This document shows positions 25,319 to 44,668 of a DNA stretch of 64,000 nucleotides, one piece after another (position 1 is the first letter of the stretch; each line of letters starts with the position of its first letter). A program made the translations under genes and the position numbers. The notes under the pieces are model-generated. The model did no database searches, was not told the origin of the DNA, and saw nothing but the letters and a program-made list of their open reading frames with translations. This DNA is from Nymphaea colorata (taxonomy: Eukaryota > Streptophyta > Magnoliopsida > Nymphaeales > Nymphaeaceae), in contig NC_045140.1 in NCBI RefSeq assembly GCF_008831285.2, forward strand, positions 24,322,131 to 24,386,130. The letters are read 5' to 3'.

Positions 25319-25442
25319 GGAGTTGTTTGGCAATGGAACAAAGAACATACTGTTTCATGTACATGTTCCAATTTTTAGGATAGGTACATACATGTAACAT
25401 ACAGTTTCGAAAAATGCAGCATTTCTGTTAGCAAACGCCCTC
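25319..25442. mobile_element. Second, abutting Tourist-like MITE
   Basis: A 124-bp element starts GGAGTTGTTTGGCAA and ends, reversed, AGAGGGCGTTTGCTAA, flanked by TAA at 25316-25318 and 25443-25445. It shares the left TAA with the neighbouring MITE, so one of the pair inserted at the edge of the other. It is non-coding. Confidence 0.6.
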
Positions 25443-25640
25443 TAAACATGCCTACAAATGAAAAGGGTATTTTTAGGCTACCTAATTAAGAATCACTGAG
25501 TGGACAGTAATATATTCTAACGAATGATTCACATTTTAAATCCACCTTGGCTACGCAACTTAGCTTGGTTGACACTCTTTTTCACTATTCTGTGATTTGT
25601 CTCCTCGTTCTGATTCTTTCGCTAATAAGGGTCCACCACG

Positions 25641-25709
<69 letters not shown>

Positions 25710-25710
25710 C
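25641..25710. repeat. Compound (CT)n(CA)n(TA)n microsatellite
   Basis: Three dinucleotide runs follow one another: CT to about 25668, CA to about 25683, then AT to about 25709. Confidence 0.9.
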
Positions 25711-27250
25711 GAGGTTTAATTAATAATTTCAATTTCTTAAAAAAAAACATTTTGATCCTAAAATTTCATTTTTCTAGGTATATCAAACGCCCCTTCTTTA
25801 CAAGGATTTGCGTGCTTAGAGTTGAGCCGTGGCTGTTGCTCATGAGATTTTATGAACTTCTAACAGCAAAAAGTCAACCCACTCGGTTAGGTTTTTGTGT
25901 CGTTATTCTAGCAATATACAGTGGCAAGACCTCGCCAGGTTTATCTCTTAAGAACCAGCGGGTCTAAATTTCAAACATTTTGCATCATCATTTTGCTGCG
26001 CACATAAAACACACATCCATACTATAAATACATAAATGATAGATGGAGTCCCTCTGGCTCGACTTGTTTAGTAAACCTGATTAGATTAACGAGTCGAGTT
26101 CGAGTTGGGCAAGCTTGGATGAGGCTGTGATTATTATATTCTTAGTGTGTCCTAACCATATTGCAAAATTACGATGGATGCATGAGCGGAATGGTGTGTA
26201 TTCACAGACACAAAATCCACCATTTTCTTTTGAAGTAATTAGGGTTGTTTGGCATAACTGGTCAGGCCAGTGACTGGTAGAAGGCTAAATCTTCGTTTCG
26301 ATTGTCGTGGGGACATCTACCTCTTGTTAATGCGGCCAAGGGGGCCCTCGGCTTTACGATCCTCATTTAAAAAATTCATCCTGAATTCTAGTTCAAGCCG
26401 AGCTCGATGGTGCCCAACTCAACTCAACTCAACTCAAACTCTGTTTAGTGCTGGTGGTTTTGACCTACCAAGTTCAAAACAAGAAACCTTTCATCACCGT
26501 CTACGATTTGAGTGGAGAAAGGTTGACTCTATCGATAGTCTAGCGAAAGTATCTTCATCTTTTGGAAGACCACCGGAACCAAAAAGGCAAGTTGTGAAAA
26601 GTATCTGAACCAACTTTCATGTTTGCAAAAGAAAGAAAGAAGAAGGAGGAGGAGGCGTGCTGCCGATTGTCTACCAGTAAAAGTTGAACGTCTCCCGCAG
26701 ATGTGGTGATGGAAATTTAGCCAATTTCGGTTTGATTCTTGCCCACCTTCTTTTAATGTTCAATGTGTGTGGTTATTCTATATGAAGATGGGACGCATTC
26801 GCACCTCTAGGGACGGGGCAGTTCCCTGTCGTTGTCCCACTCAGCCATCAGCCAGCTCTTCTCATTCCTTCTGTTTGCCATAACATTAAAATCACATTTT
26901 GTAATTCAATCTTATATCACCATCACCATCACCGTCGTAGGTGAGATGCCATAACATTAAAATCACCTTTTATAATTCAATCACTTAGAAAATAAAAATC
27001 ACTGCTAAGCATAATCAACAACAACAAAAAAAAGACAAATCCGATTATATCATTTGAAATGAACATAGAAACCAGTATTTTTGGACGGGTATCTATCGGA
27101 AAAATCAGATTATTGATTCCTGCTTTCAGTATTATGGCTCAAGTTTGGGTCGTCCAAGCGAAATTGTTCCCTCCCCCGGAACCGAACCACGCGAACCGAC
27201 TCCTGCTCTCCTGTCAACGCTTGCTTTGAGGACAAAATTGTCATTTGGCA
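25711..27250. other. Spacer upstream of the Aux/IAA gene
   Basis: No gene is supported. It holds a (CAACT)n pentamer run near 26415-26437 and a 35-bp block GCCATAACATTAAAATCAC... repeated at about 26877 and 26948. Short runs of CGAGT/GAGTCGAG near 26080-26115 resemble the CTCGAG-rich elements seen at 34.9, 52.3 and 53.4 kb. Confidence 0.4.
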
Positions 27251-27310
27251 TGATCATTCCCCGCTATATTTTGCCGCTTTACTCGCGGAAAAGTTGTTAT
27301 TGGCCGTTTG

Positions 27311-27345
<35 letters not shown>

Positions 27346-29019
27346 GGGTAATGGAGGACCGCTCGTCTCATTTCCCCATCGTGCGGCTTCTTCCTTTTCC
27401 TCTTTCCTTCTTTCTCTCCAACATCATCTCATTCTTATTCTTCCGCATTTCCTGCTGTTTTGCTTTGGGGGTCATGCACTTTGTATGAGTGGGCAACCGC
27501 TCTTTCGATTCCCTCGCCTTTTCTTCTTTCTTCTCGATCGTCCGCTCCCCAGGATTCCATTGGACGGAGCTTCTCTGCTATTGTGAGTTGTTTGGCTCCC
27601 CTAGTTTGTTTCGTTTTTTACTTTTTGCGTCTGTCTAACCTTTTTTATTGGCTGATTTGCATGGCTTTTCTAGATTATTCTTGGTGATCTCTCTGCCTCG
27701 CTTTTTTTCTTTTAATGTTTTAGCTGGACCAATTTGAAACTATCGAGCCTTTTTTTTTTTTCCAAAATTTTCTTCTCCCTACTTTGGACGGTGTTGGTTG
27801 ATTGTTCGTGAACTACAATTCAGGCATGGTGTGAATTTAAGAGAGTGGAGATGGGCGTCGCTGATCTTTCCGTTGAGTTGATGTCTCTACTTTGTTGCTG
27901 TCGCTTAAATCCCATTATTATTCTTTTCTTTCGTATCCTTCTTTTAGTCTATAACGGAAATCTTCTTCTTGGTGTCATCCGTTACTGGCTGTGGTTGCAG
28001 CTGGACTGAGTTTTGATCTTTGAATATTTTGTGTTACTTTTTTATTACTTTGTTTCAAATTTTCCAGAAAGACTCACTGATGTCTTTGTTTTTTTGGGTT
28101 TATGTGGTCAGTTTTCTGAAGTTACTCGGCACTTCTATCATAGGTTTTTCTATCGGGCACAGGCGACCATACTTTAGTATTGATGCGTCTATTTTGCAAG
28201 CATTTGCTTTACTTGGAGGAAATTCTTTGTTTTCGTCCTCTCCTATGATGATAAATCAAAGTTTTTATGCGTAAACGGTGTCAAATTACAGAGGCTCTTT
28301 ATTGATGCTTCAATTTATGTGGAACCGAAAATTTTATGAAGACATGGCTCGTGTGTTTCAGTGTCTGTATGTCTTTGTATATTAGTTTTTCTAAGATATG
28401 ATGCCTTTTGAACGAGCAGGACATACTGGATCTTATTTTTAGTAACTTCGGAATTTTGAGCTCATGAAGCAATTCTTGTTTGGGGTTCAGTGTCAATTCC
28501 TGTAGTGAGAAACTCTAATATCTTGGCTCTGTGTCATGCAACATTTTTCTGAGTTTTGGACCTTTTGAGGATTCCATGGCACCTCGTTGAGTGTTTGGAA
28601 ATAGATGGGGAAACAGAACCTGATAATCTACTTTTAACTGGAAATTGGTGAAAATGTACTATTCTATATGCAACAAGAGAATAAAAATTGGACATAGATC
28701 AAATTCACAGGCGAGTTCTCCCGCTTGAGCCGACAGTTACTTCTGCAACTTTGAAACGTTGCTTCATCGTTCATTCCTATTTCAGTTTACATCATTTGAT
28801 TACAATGAATTTTTATCATATCTAGACAGTGCTTCATCATTTTGCGTGAATATCTCCTGCCAAGCCTCCTGTTCCATATGCTTCATCGTCATGTTGTTTT
28901 TACCATTGCAAGGGAGATATTCTGACTCTGCTATAGACCGGTTTCAGATTTATTAGCAAAGGATGACTACATTTTCAACGCAGGATTAAACCGGCTTACA
29001 ATTTGCTGAATTTTCTTTA
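27251..29019 (+). promoter_or_regulatory. Probable promoter and untranslated leader of the Aux/IAA gene
   Basis: CTATATTTTG near 27263 is a possible TATA region. It is followed by a CT run at 27311-27341 and pyrimidine-rich sequence to about 27600. A CAG at 28981-28983, with coding start 37 bp later, could be the acceptor of a 5' UTR intron of about 1.4-1.6 kb, a feature I recall for IAA8/9-type genes. There is no other gene candidate between. The exact donor is not determined. Confidence 0.35.
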
Positions 29020-31395
29020 ATGTCACCGCCTCTCGGCCATGTGGAAGAAGGACGTTGCGAGGTCCATTTGCAGGTTCATGCCACTTCGTCTGATCGCAGC
29101 AGCCAGAATTTTCCTGTATTGACCGAGCACAACTACATGAGGCTGTCAGACTCTTCTTCAGGTGATAGCTCTGTGGCGACAACCGGCGTGGATGAAAAAG
29201 GTGACGGCTTAAACCTGAAAGCCACGGAGCTCACTCTTGGCCTTCCTGGCTCACGGTCCCCTGTCAGAAGTCTTGATCTCTCCCTGTTAAGCAATGCTAA
29301 GTATAGGGAGAAGAGCGTCTTATTTCTAGATCCTGCAGAAGAAGGAATTCCGGAAGCGAAACAGTTGAGCCGGAATAATCGCCTAACCTTGCAGACTCGA
29401 TTATCAGGTAATAAGAGAAGGTTTTCTGATGCAATGGATGGGTACCCCACAGCCAAAAGCAATGTGTTCGTGGAGGGAAAATTGTTGCTGTCAGGTACAG
29501 ATTATGAAACTGAAATAGCTGAATCTTCTCCAGATGGGAGGTTCATGGGCAACTCCGAATTGGAGTTGATGTCCGTTGATGTAAAGGCAGGCTCGGATAC
29601 CTGGCATGCAGATGGCAGAGGCCATTCAGGAGCAGTAATTCTTTCACCAAGACCTTCACACAATCTCTTGGCAAAGAATATTTCTGTTAAAAACCATCAT
29701 GGAACACCTCCTTGTCTGGTGAAAGAGAATTTAGCTCTAAAGATTTGTCAAGACAGACCCCATGTTTCTAAAGAGTTCAACGCTAACAGTACCAGTCCTG
29801 CAGACGACTATGGGTTTGGTCTTGTGGCAAAGTATGGATATGAACTTTTTGTCATTTTTTGCTGTTTTACACCTAGCAGCCCAAATATTTGGCACAGAAA
29901 AGTAGCTTTCAGCTCACTAATTCCATATTCCTGACGATTGCCACTGTTGTTTTATATCGCTTGCATATTAAAATTGCAGGGAGCAAGTCGTTGGATGGCC
30001 TCCAATCAGATCGTACCGAAAGAACACTTTGGCTGCAAACTCAAAGGTTAAGGATGAGGTTCAAGGAAAGCCTAGTTCAGGACCTTTGTTTATTAAGGTC
30101 AGCATGGATGGTGCTCCATACTTGAGGAAGGTAGACCTAAAAACCTGTGCGACATACGATGAACTCTCATCCTCTCTTGAGAAAATGTTCAGCTGTTTTA
30201 CCATTGGTAAGCTACCTGAATTCATCTTTGCTTGAGTATTTTTCTTCTTTTTGGGTGTCGTTATCTTGCGGTTTTTTTTTTTCCTACGTTTACTTTAGAT
30301 ACGCAATCCAGTAACCGTTATTTGGTAAAAGCAAATCGATCCCAATGCGACAGAAGAAGCATATTTTGAGGAATTTTAACTGTAAGGGATCGAGTTCTTT
30401 GAGCTCGATATTTTTTCGAGATAAATACATTTTGGGCATTTTCAATTTCTCTCATGATTTTCTCTTTAACTTTCCCACTATCTGACCATAAGATCTGAAT
30501 ATTTTTGTTCATATTTGCCACTATGACTGTAACCAGTATAACTGGGAAGAAAAACAAGTGTGTTGTATACCATATTTTGATGAACGATCCAGTTAACACA
30601 TTTTTAGTATGCTTTCAGGTCAGTTTGGCTCTAACAGGGTTCCTAGTAGGGATGTGTTGAGTGAGAGTAAATTGATGGATTTTCTTCATGGGTCAGAATA
30701 TGTTATTACGTACGAAGATAAAGATGGAGACTGGATGCTTATTGGCGATGTTCCATGGGAGTATGCCCTCTTTCACTGGAAAAAAAAATACTTCATGGAA
30801 TTTATACCTTCTGGCCTTTGGGTTTAGGTCTAAACTGTTCTCTTACATATGACAGAACGTTAATTACTTCCTAAATGTGCATCTTTTATTTATATGGCAG
30901 CATGTTCGTTGGTTTCTGTAAGCGGATTCGCATCATGAAAGGTTCTGACGCCATTGGCCTCGGTATGTGCTCGTCCATTCTCTGTTTCTTTCAGCAAATA
31001 GCTAGAAGTACCAGCACCAAAATGGCACATGAAATGCTCAGTTGGGCTTTTCTTCATTGGTTTCTGGGAGTACCTGAGTTTGTGATTCTGGTACCGGAGC
31101 TAAAAGTAATGGCATTCATGACCAATTTCATGCGGATGCTGCAGGAGATGTCCAGCAGACAGCATGACAGATTTTTTTAGGCTAGCAGTTTGGGATGCCT
31201 GTGTTCGTCCGTCGAATTCTGGCTCCCGTTTTTGCACATTTTCACCATGACCTTGTGCATTGCATGTGTTTCAACCTTTCTACATGCTGATTCAGATTCC
31301 TTAAGGCCCTGTTTCTGCATCGAAAGTAACTCTTTTATTTCCACATCTGCATAACAGCCCCAAAGGCCATGTTGAAAAGCCACAGCTGGAATTAG
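29020..31395 (+). CDS. Aux/IAA transcriptional repressor (IAA8/9/27 type)
   Basis: Nuclear repressor of auxin-response factors, destroyed through TIR1/AFB when auxin is present. Exons: 29020-29831, 29980-30206, 30619-30760, 30901-30962, 31358-31395, GT-AG with consistent phase, 426 residues. Domain I has the LxLxL repression motif (TELTLGLPG, about 69-77). Domain II is the degron [11 protein letters not shown] (about 274-284). Domain III ([17 protein letters not shown]) and domain IV ([18 protein letters not shown]) form the PB1-like dimerisation surface, with the invariant Lys and the OPCA residues in place. The protein ends [19 protein letters not shown], close to the family ending APRAMEKSKSRN, which is why I chose the exon at 31358. 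The start MSPP matches the IAA8/9 group, as do the EHNYMRLSD motif and the long region between domains I and II. Confidence 0.92.
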
Positions 31396-32868
31396 TTGGA
31401 AGATCCCTTGATCATGGCTGCTTGCTTCATCTGGTGGCTAATGATAGCGTCGCATGAAACAAACCTGGCTAATGTTTATCCAACTTACCAGGCTGAGGGC
31501 ATGAGCATTGTTTCAATTAAATTGATGCTCGAGGGCGATCCTTTAGATGCTTCATTCTGGTAGCAGCTTATAAACGAAGTTTTGCTATTTTTTTTTTAAT
31601 GAAATTCAGAATGAAAATGAGGCCTTCAAACACAGTATGCTACATGGGTCCTCCTCGCTTGTTCCCTTTCAATGGATTGTACACCGCTTTGAGCATGATC
31701 GTCGAGAAAAATTAACATAACATATCAGGTTATTAGCTTCAAAACTGGAAAAGCATCGTGCTTCATCATAAAGTGCATAGTAGCAGAATAATGATAGGTT
31801 GTGGGATAAATCAGCAGCTTAACTTTTTAACGTTTGTCAGGAGGCAATCCTCGTCCTGATGAATTTTCCTTAAAGGTTCCCAAATTCATCCTCCCTCTTC
31901 CAAGAATTCATCATTGTACTACTGAACAAGTTTTACTGAAGGTTGGTAGATAGGGCAAGCCAATCTCGTCTAGGGGAACGTGCCCAGTGCAGGGGAAAAA
32001 TGCTAAACCTTTAGAATTGCATTGAGGTTTATTTGGATCCTCGTGCAATTCTCATATTACAGGTTAATTACCAGAAAAAGTTCTGACAACCACAAGAACA
32101 GGCAAGATATTTTCCCCAATTAATTGTTTTTTCTGTTCTAGACAATATAGATTCTTACAAAACTAATCACGTTTAATATCGTAATGGGAACCAAAATTAT
32201 GCACCCATCACTTGTGCAAGAATATACGCCATACTAAAATGGCTAAAGACAACACTGAAATGAATTATACATACAAATGACTGGTCGAAATTTTATGGGC
32301 CTTACCTGATAAAATTTGTTATCAGAATGTAGCATCTCACTGCTTCATGTGGAGTTTACCTAAAGAAAAAGCACACCTTTAATGTATGCGCAATTCTCAA
32401 TGTGCAGGTGAAGATTACCTGAGAAAACCAAGTACAATAATCAAAATACGCTCATTCAATGAATCTGCACTTAAAAGACTACGGCTATCAACACCAAGAC
32501 AAAAATTAAACAGAAACATGGATTATCATTATTAAGCAAATGGTAAATTTAAGGACATGTGAGTTAGTGGATAGTCAAATGCAGTATCTCCTCGCAGAAG
32601 CGGATTACAAAACTCCGAGATTTCCATCAATGTAGTTCAAATTATAAAAGGCCAGCAAAACCATTTCCCCCAGGCATTACCTTTATGGGTCTGGGACAAG
32701 ATGATTTAAGCTTGTGTTAGAGGCATTTCAACACAAGCCTCAACTTGAAGATGAAATAGTTAATAAAACGATGGTCCAGGTCCGCATAGCTCTTCAATTG
32801 CATATGGCTGCCAGAGGCATAAGGATGCAAACACATGCATCTGAAAATGAAGGTGAGGCCTAGATAGG
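31396..32868. other. Spacer between convergent Aux/IAA and DUS2 genes
   Basis: Both neighbours end here, so the sequence is 3' UTR plus AT-rich spacer. No separate gene is supported. A possible extra 3' exon of the DUS2 gene lies at 32717-32807. Confidence 0.5.
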
Positions 32869-40168
<7,300 letters not shown>

Positions 40169-42509
40169 CTTGCCGCGAAGAAGGAACCAACCTTTCTTGA
40201 AACCGTCACCATGAATCCTCCCCAGCAACTAGTCTCATTTTTATGGCGGGCAACAGCTTGAGCCGAGTCCCCCCGGTTCGGGCCCATTGATGACTCGAGT
40301 TACTGGAGCGAGTCAATTCGGTAGCGGCGAGTCATAGCCATTTTAGGCATTGAAAACAAACCGTAGGGTATATTGGTTTTTTATTTTGAAAAAAGAAAAA
40401 CATGTATAAACCGTTTATAAGTAATATAAAAGTGGACTGTGAACAAAAAAAAAAGTCCCTCTTGTAAAATGTAATAACATGTCTACGCATGTTAATGGTA
40501 TAACATGCTTGAACGTTTACTTTGAGGAGCTAAGCATAACTGGTGGGCTCAAGTGTCACATTGCCTTCTATTCTTGTGGTTGTTATTCTTTAAATTGCAA
40601 ATAATAGCATGTGCTTTAAAGGGTATATCATAAGTCCACTAAAGTTCCAAAGCAACCTTGAATTCTAAGGGTAGAAGGAAGTGCAAATAACGATAAAATA
40701 AACAATTTATGGTTTTATATTGAAAAGGAATGCGTCTCAGTCAAGACTCAAGACCCAACTAGGATCAACCGTTGGTCTATCCTAATTATATAGCATGGGG
40801 TCCAACAAAATGTGTAAGTTTCCAGTTGGCTGGTCATTACAGCGACCCAGATTGTCAAGTTCTTGGGGCCAAGAAGAAAGTTATTTAAATCGGTTGTATT
40901 TATAAAAGGGTAGTCGGTAATGATAATTGTAGGAAATCATTTCGTTCTAACCAGTCACATTTGTGACCAAAAAAGAATAAAAAACATCGTTAGACAGCAA
41001 GGGTTTGACATTCTCATTTTTCTTTCCTGAAATGTTGAGAAGATCGATTAATGAAGTAAATACCAGCTCGCTACACCTCGTGAAGGGCATTCTCAATATC
41101 TAAAGTGCATTGATAGCATAGTGAAGTTGGAAGCCTACCCTTAATCAATGGTTGCGACCAAGAATGGAGTTGCAAGCTGAGGCTCGAAAATTGTAGGGAC
41201 GATCACCGGCTTGACCAAATTGTTTTATTATAGAGATAGTTTTACGTAATTTTATGAACTCTCCAAGAGTTCGGTGATTATGTACTACTGAAGCCAAGTC
41301 TCAAAAAATAATGGAAAGTGCCAAAACGAGGGCAGCTTGGAGTGTGTCAAGTAGGGAGTAGAATTGTAACAGCACAGTAACCAAATGCAAAACTGTTACA
41401 GAAGCAAGTAGAAAGAAACACGTAGAAGCTGATGGTTAAATCTTCAGGCCTGTCACCAACACCTTGAAAAGAGGAAAACGAAATTCGAAAACCACCAACC
41501 AAAGGAAGGGGAAGAAGAGAGTTTTCCCAAGACTTGAACCAAGTCTCGACCGTTGGCTCCTCAAGGGGCATTTGGTAACACGAACACAATGTAAGTTTTC
41601 CATAATCTGTTCCAAGGTTGAGACAGAATCAAGATGGATTCATGAACAGTAACACATATTCATGTTACTGACCGAAAGTAGCATTGAGCTAATCATGGAA
41701 CAGATTTGGATGGATTCAAGGAACAGTAACACGCTGTTGTTGTTACTGCCTGACAGTAGCATTGACCTTTCCATGATTTGGATGGATTCAAGGAACGGTA
41801 ACGCACTGTTCATGTTACTGACTGACAGTAGCATCGAGCTCCTGTCCAACGCACAAATTCATTTTTGAGTGTAAGTGGATAAGGTAGTTGTTTAGAGGGC
41901 TTAAGACAATCTACCATCAAACAACGATTGTAAAAGGATATTGAAAGTAACTAAATTGAGGCTACAATCGCGCTTAAATTTCAAGTTATAATTACATTAA
42001 ACAAAATCTAATATCTAAGACCCCTTAGGGTGAGAGTAGTGAAGTGCAAATTTTAGTTGGACTGCAAGGGAGTTTTGGATTCTTCAACAGTATGTTTAGA
42101 TAGTTTAATTCAACGTGCAATTGATTCCTGCGACCAAACATTGAACTACCCATCTATAACGGGAAAAGAGTTTGAACTAAAATCAAACAACTGTTAAATT
42201 ACATGAAACAAGTTTAGCTCTCAGAAGTAAACACATCACCGCTATCCCTAGCAGCCCAATTACCTCTTATGGTACAGAACTTGACTCTGGCCTCCTATTT
42301 TTCTTGCTGTGCTTGAAGGTGTCTTAGCAGAAATAGGAACACAAGAATACAGATATAGCTTCTCAAAGATTGAAGAATCTACAAGCTCCCATGAATAAAA
42401 CTAGCTGAGGAGAATCTTCCTCTTATTTAAGCACTCAGTTTTGGAGCAATAGGTATGAATGCAGACACCGAAGATGAGTATCAGAAAATTACAGGAGGGG
42501 AAGGATAGT
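40169..42509. other. Spacer between DUS2 and HEMA genes
   Basis: The left part is DUS2 promoter and the right part HEMA 3' UTR. No other coding region is supported. A minisatellite lies at 41630-41845. Confidence 0.5.
41630..41845. repeat. Three-copy ~75-bp minisatellite
   Basis: Three imperfect units each carry ATGGATTCAAGGAACAGTAA, a TGTTACTGACTGACAGTAGC-like block and CATTGAGCT. The variants among copies are scattered substitutions plus a length difference in the middle unit. It lies in spacer. The open frames within it are composition artefacts. Confidence 0.85.
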
Positions 42510-44668
42510 TCACTTCTGGCTCTGCTCAACCTTAGATCTTATCTTCTGCTCCAGGATAGACAAATCAGTTTCCAGACTGAACATCCGTTCAAGTGCGTGC
42601 ATGTTCTCAAGAGTTTCACTCAGGGTTCGGCTATCAGTGCCATCACATCTTAAGTGTTGCATGGGCCCATGGAGAAGCTTGTTCACAATGCCCCTGCTAA
42701 GGTCATCAATAGCCCTCACTTCCTTCTTCGTCATATCTTCACCCATCTTCGACATGCATTTCTCTAATTCTGCAGTTCGGATTTTTTCTGCATAAGCCCT
42801 CAGCTTCTTTATCGTGGGCACTGTTTCTAGAGAATCTCTCCATGCCTCAAACTGCTTCAGCTCGTCTGTAATGATAGCTTGAGCTTCCATGGCTTTCCGG
42901 TAGCGATCTTCTTTGTTGGCTTCCACCACTTCCCTGAGATCATCCACATTGTACACCCGAGCAGAATCAAGTTCAGATACGCATGCACTAACATTGCGAG
43001 GAACTGATATGTCGACAAACATCCTGACACCCGCAACTCCTGAACTGGCAGGTGGGAGTTTCTCTACCTCTTCCTTCGAGAACAATGGTGTCTCCGAAGC
43101 TGTGCTGGTGAACACTACGTCTGCTTCAGCTGCAGAGGAGGCCATGTCTGTGAAAGGCTTGTATACTATCTCAATATCCTTGATCTCATCACGAATTGCA
43201 GAAACTCTCCCCTCTGATCTGTTCACCACCACCACCTGAGTACACCCTTTCGAGGCTAGATGCTTGATAACTAGTTTTCCCATTTTTCCAGCACCTATCA
43301 CTAGCATCCTAGCAGAATTGGGATCAGAGTTCGGCAGCTTCATTAAGGCCAACTCAACAGCCGCTGAGCTAACTGAAACAGCTCCCGCTGAAATGTTAGT
43401 TTCTGTTCGGACCCTTTTGCCTGCAGTGATAGCATGCTTGAAAAGCCCGCTAATGTTTCTTCCGAACCCCACAACACCTTGGCCAACCTTGACGACCTGC
43501 CTAACCTGGGCAAGAATCTGGCCCTCCCCAAGCACAAGAGAGTCCAGTCCTGCAGATACTTGGAACAGATGTTGTGTAGCATCATTATCACGAAGCAGAA
43601 ACAGATGCTGCCTGAGCTCGGAAACAGGAATACCGCTTGTCTGGTGTTCAGAAAAGCAACCAGAAGATAAAATTCAGAAAATATGGACGGCAAAACGAGA
43701 AGATTAGCAGCAAATCGCAAATATTTCTCTTCTCTGAGTTCAATTGTACTCTTAACTATGAGATCAACCACAGAAATTTACACGTAAAGAAGTAATCGAG
43801 CGGCCCGTTACCTTGGACATCCATTCCATGACTTCTGAAATCCCTCTGTGCCAAGAAAGAGCCACCACATAAATTTCCATCCGATTGCACGTGCTCAAAA
43901 CGGCAGCTTCTTCTATATGGTTCAAGCTGCAGAGCTCCTCAATGGCACGCGGCCATTCCGCTTCAGGAATCGCAAGCTTCTCACGCATCTCCACCGGAGC
44001 CGTGTGAACACTAAGCCCTATTACCAAGATACTGCTTCTTTCCTTCGTGTAACCTGAGGCCCACATTCCCCACAATGATCAGTTTTGCCGATCACATTCA
44101 ACAGGAAAAAAAAAACGGAAACAAAACAGACCAGCAACCTCTATCGAGACAATCGTCCTTGTGGCTCAAACTATCAGAGACAAATGAAGAAGATTCATTC
44201 GACCAACACAACCCTAAGATTTGATACTAAACTCCCCAATCTCAAGCCTCCAAAATCGTCTCAATATTCGCTTCACAACGAACCCAATTCAAAGAAAATC
44301 GACCAAGTGAAGCAAACATGGAACTCAATGACTCATAACAAAAAGGCTCCGCCAAATGAGAAAGTGTAAATATACAGTGAATCAACACAGAAAATTGCAA
44401 CGAAGAATGTGAGCTTACGATCGAGGGCAGAGGTTTTCAGCTGCTCAAGTGCAGATATACTCGAGGCCTTGGAGTCCTGCAACCCCACGTTGGACGTGAC
44501 TTCGCATCTGGGGCTCACCGTTGCCGGTCTGCCATTCGGTTTCGGGAATCTGGGTCGCCGGTGAGAGGCACCACCGACACCGAGCTGAGAGGGCCTCTGC
44601 GTCCTGCAGAGAAAGCTCTCCACAGTCGTCCCCGCCATGGCTGTCGCGAAACCGTTAGCGGTCGCCAT
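42510..44668 (-). CDS. HEMA: Glutamyl-tRNA reductase, plastid (HEMA)
   Basis: First committed step of tetrapyrrole (chlorophyll and heme) synthesis in plastids: reduces Glu-tRNA(Glu) to glutamate-1-semialdehyde using NADPH. Exons in gene order: 44419-44668, 43812-44053, 42510-43640; 540 residues, the usual length for land plants. The first 60-80 residues are Ser/Arg/Pro-rich and lack acidic runs, a chloroplast transit peptide. [16 protein letters not shown] (about 96-111) is the family signature, and the nucleophile Cys139 lies in [22 protein letters not shown] links to the NADPH-binding domain with [10 protein letters not shown]. The C-terminal dimerisation helices end [15 protein letters not shown]. 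It is probably under light and circadian control as in other plants, though no decisive promoter motif was identified. I cannot assign HEMA1 or HEMA2. Confidence 0.96.

Noticed and set aside
30963-31180. Read-through or earlier last exons of the Aux/IAA gene
   Set aside because: The acceptor at 30994 needs a 32-bp intron, too short for plants. The acceptor at 31143 and the read-through to 31180 give endings unlike the family, whereas the exon at 31358 gives [12 protein letters not shown].
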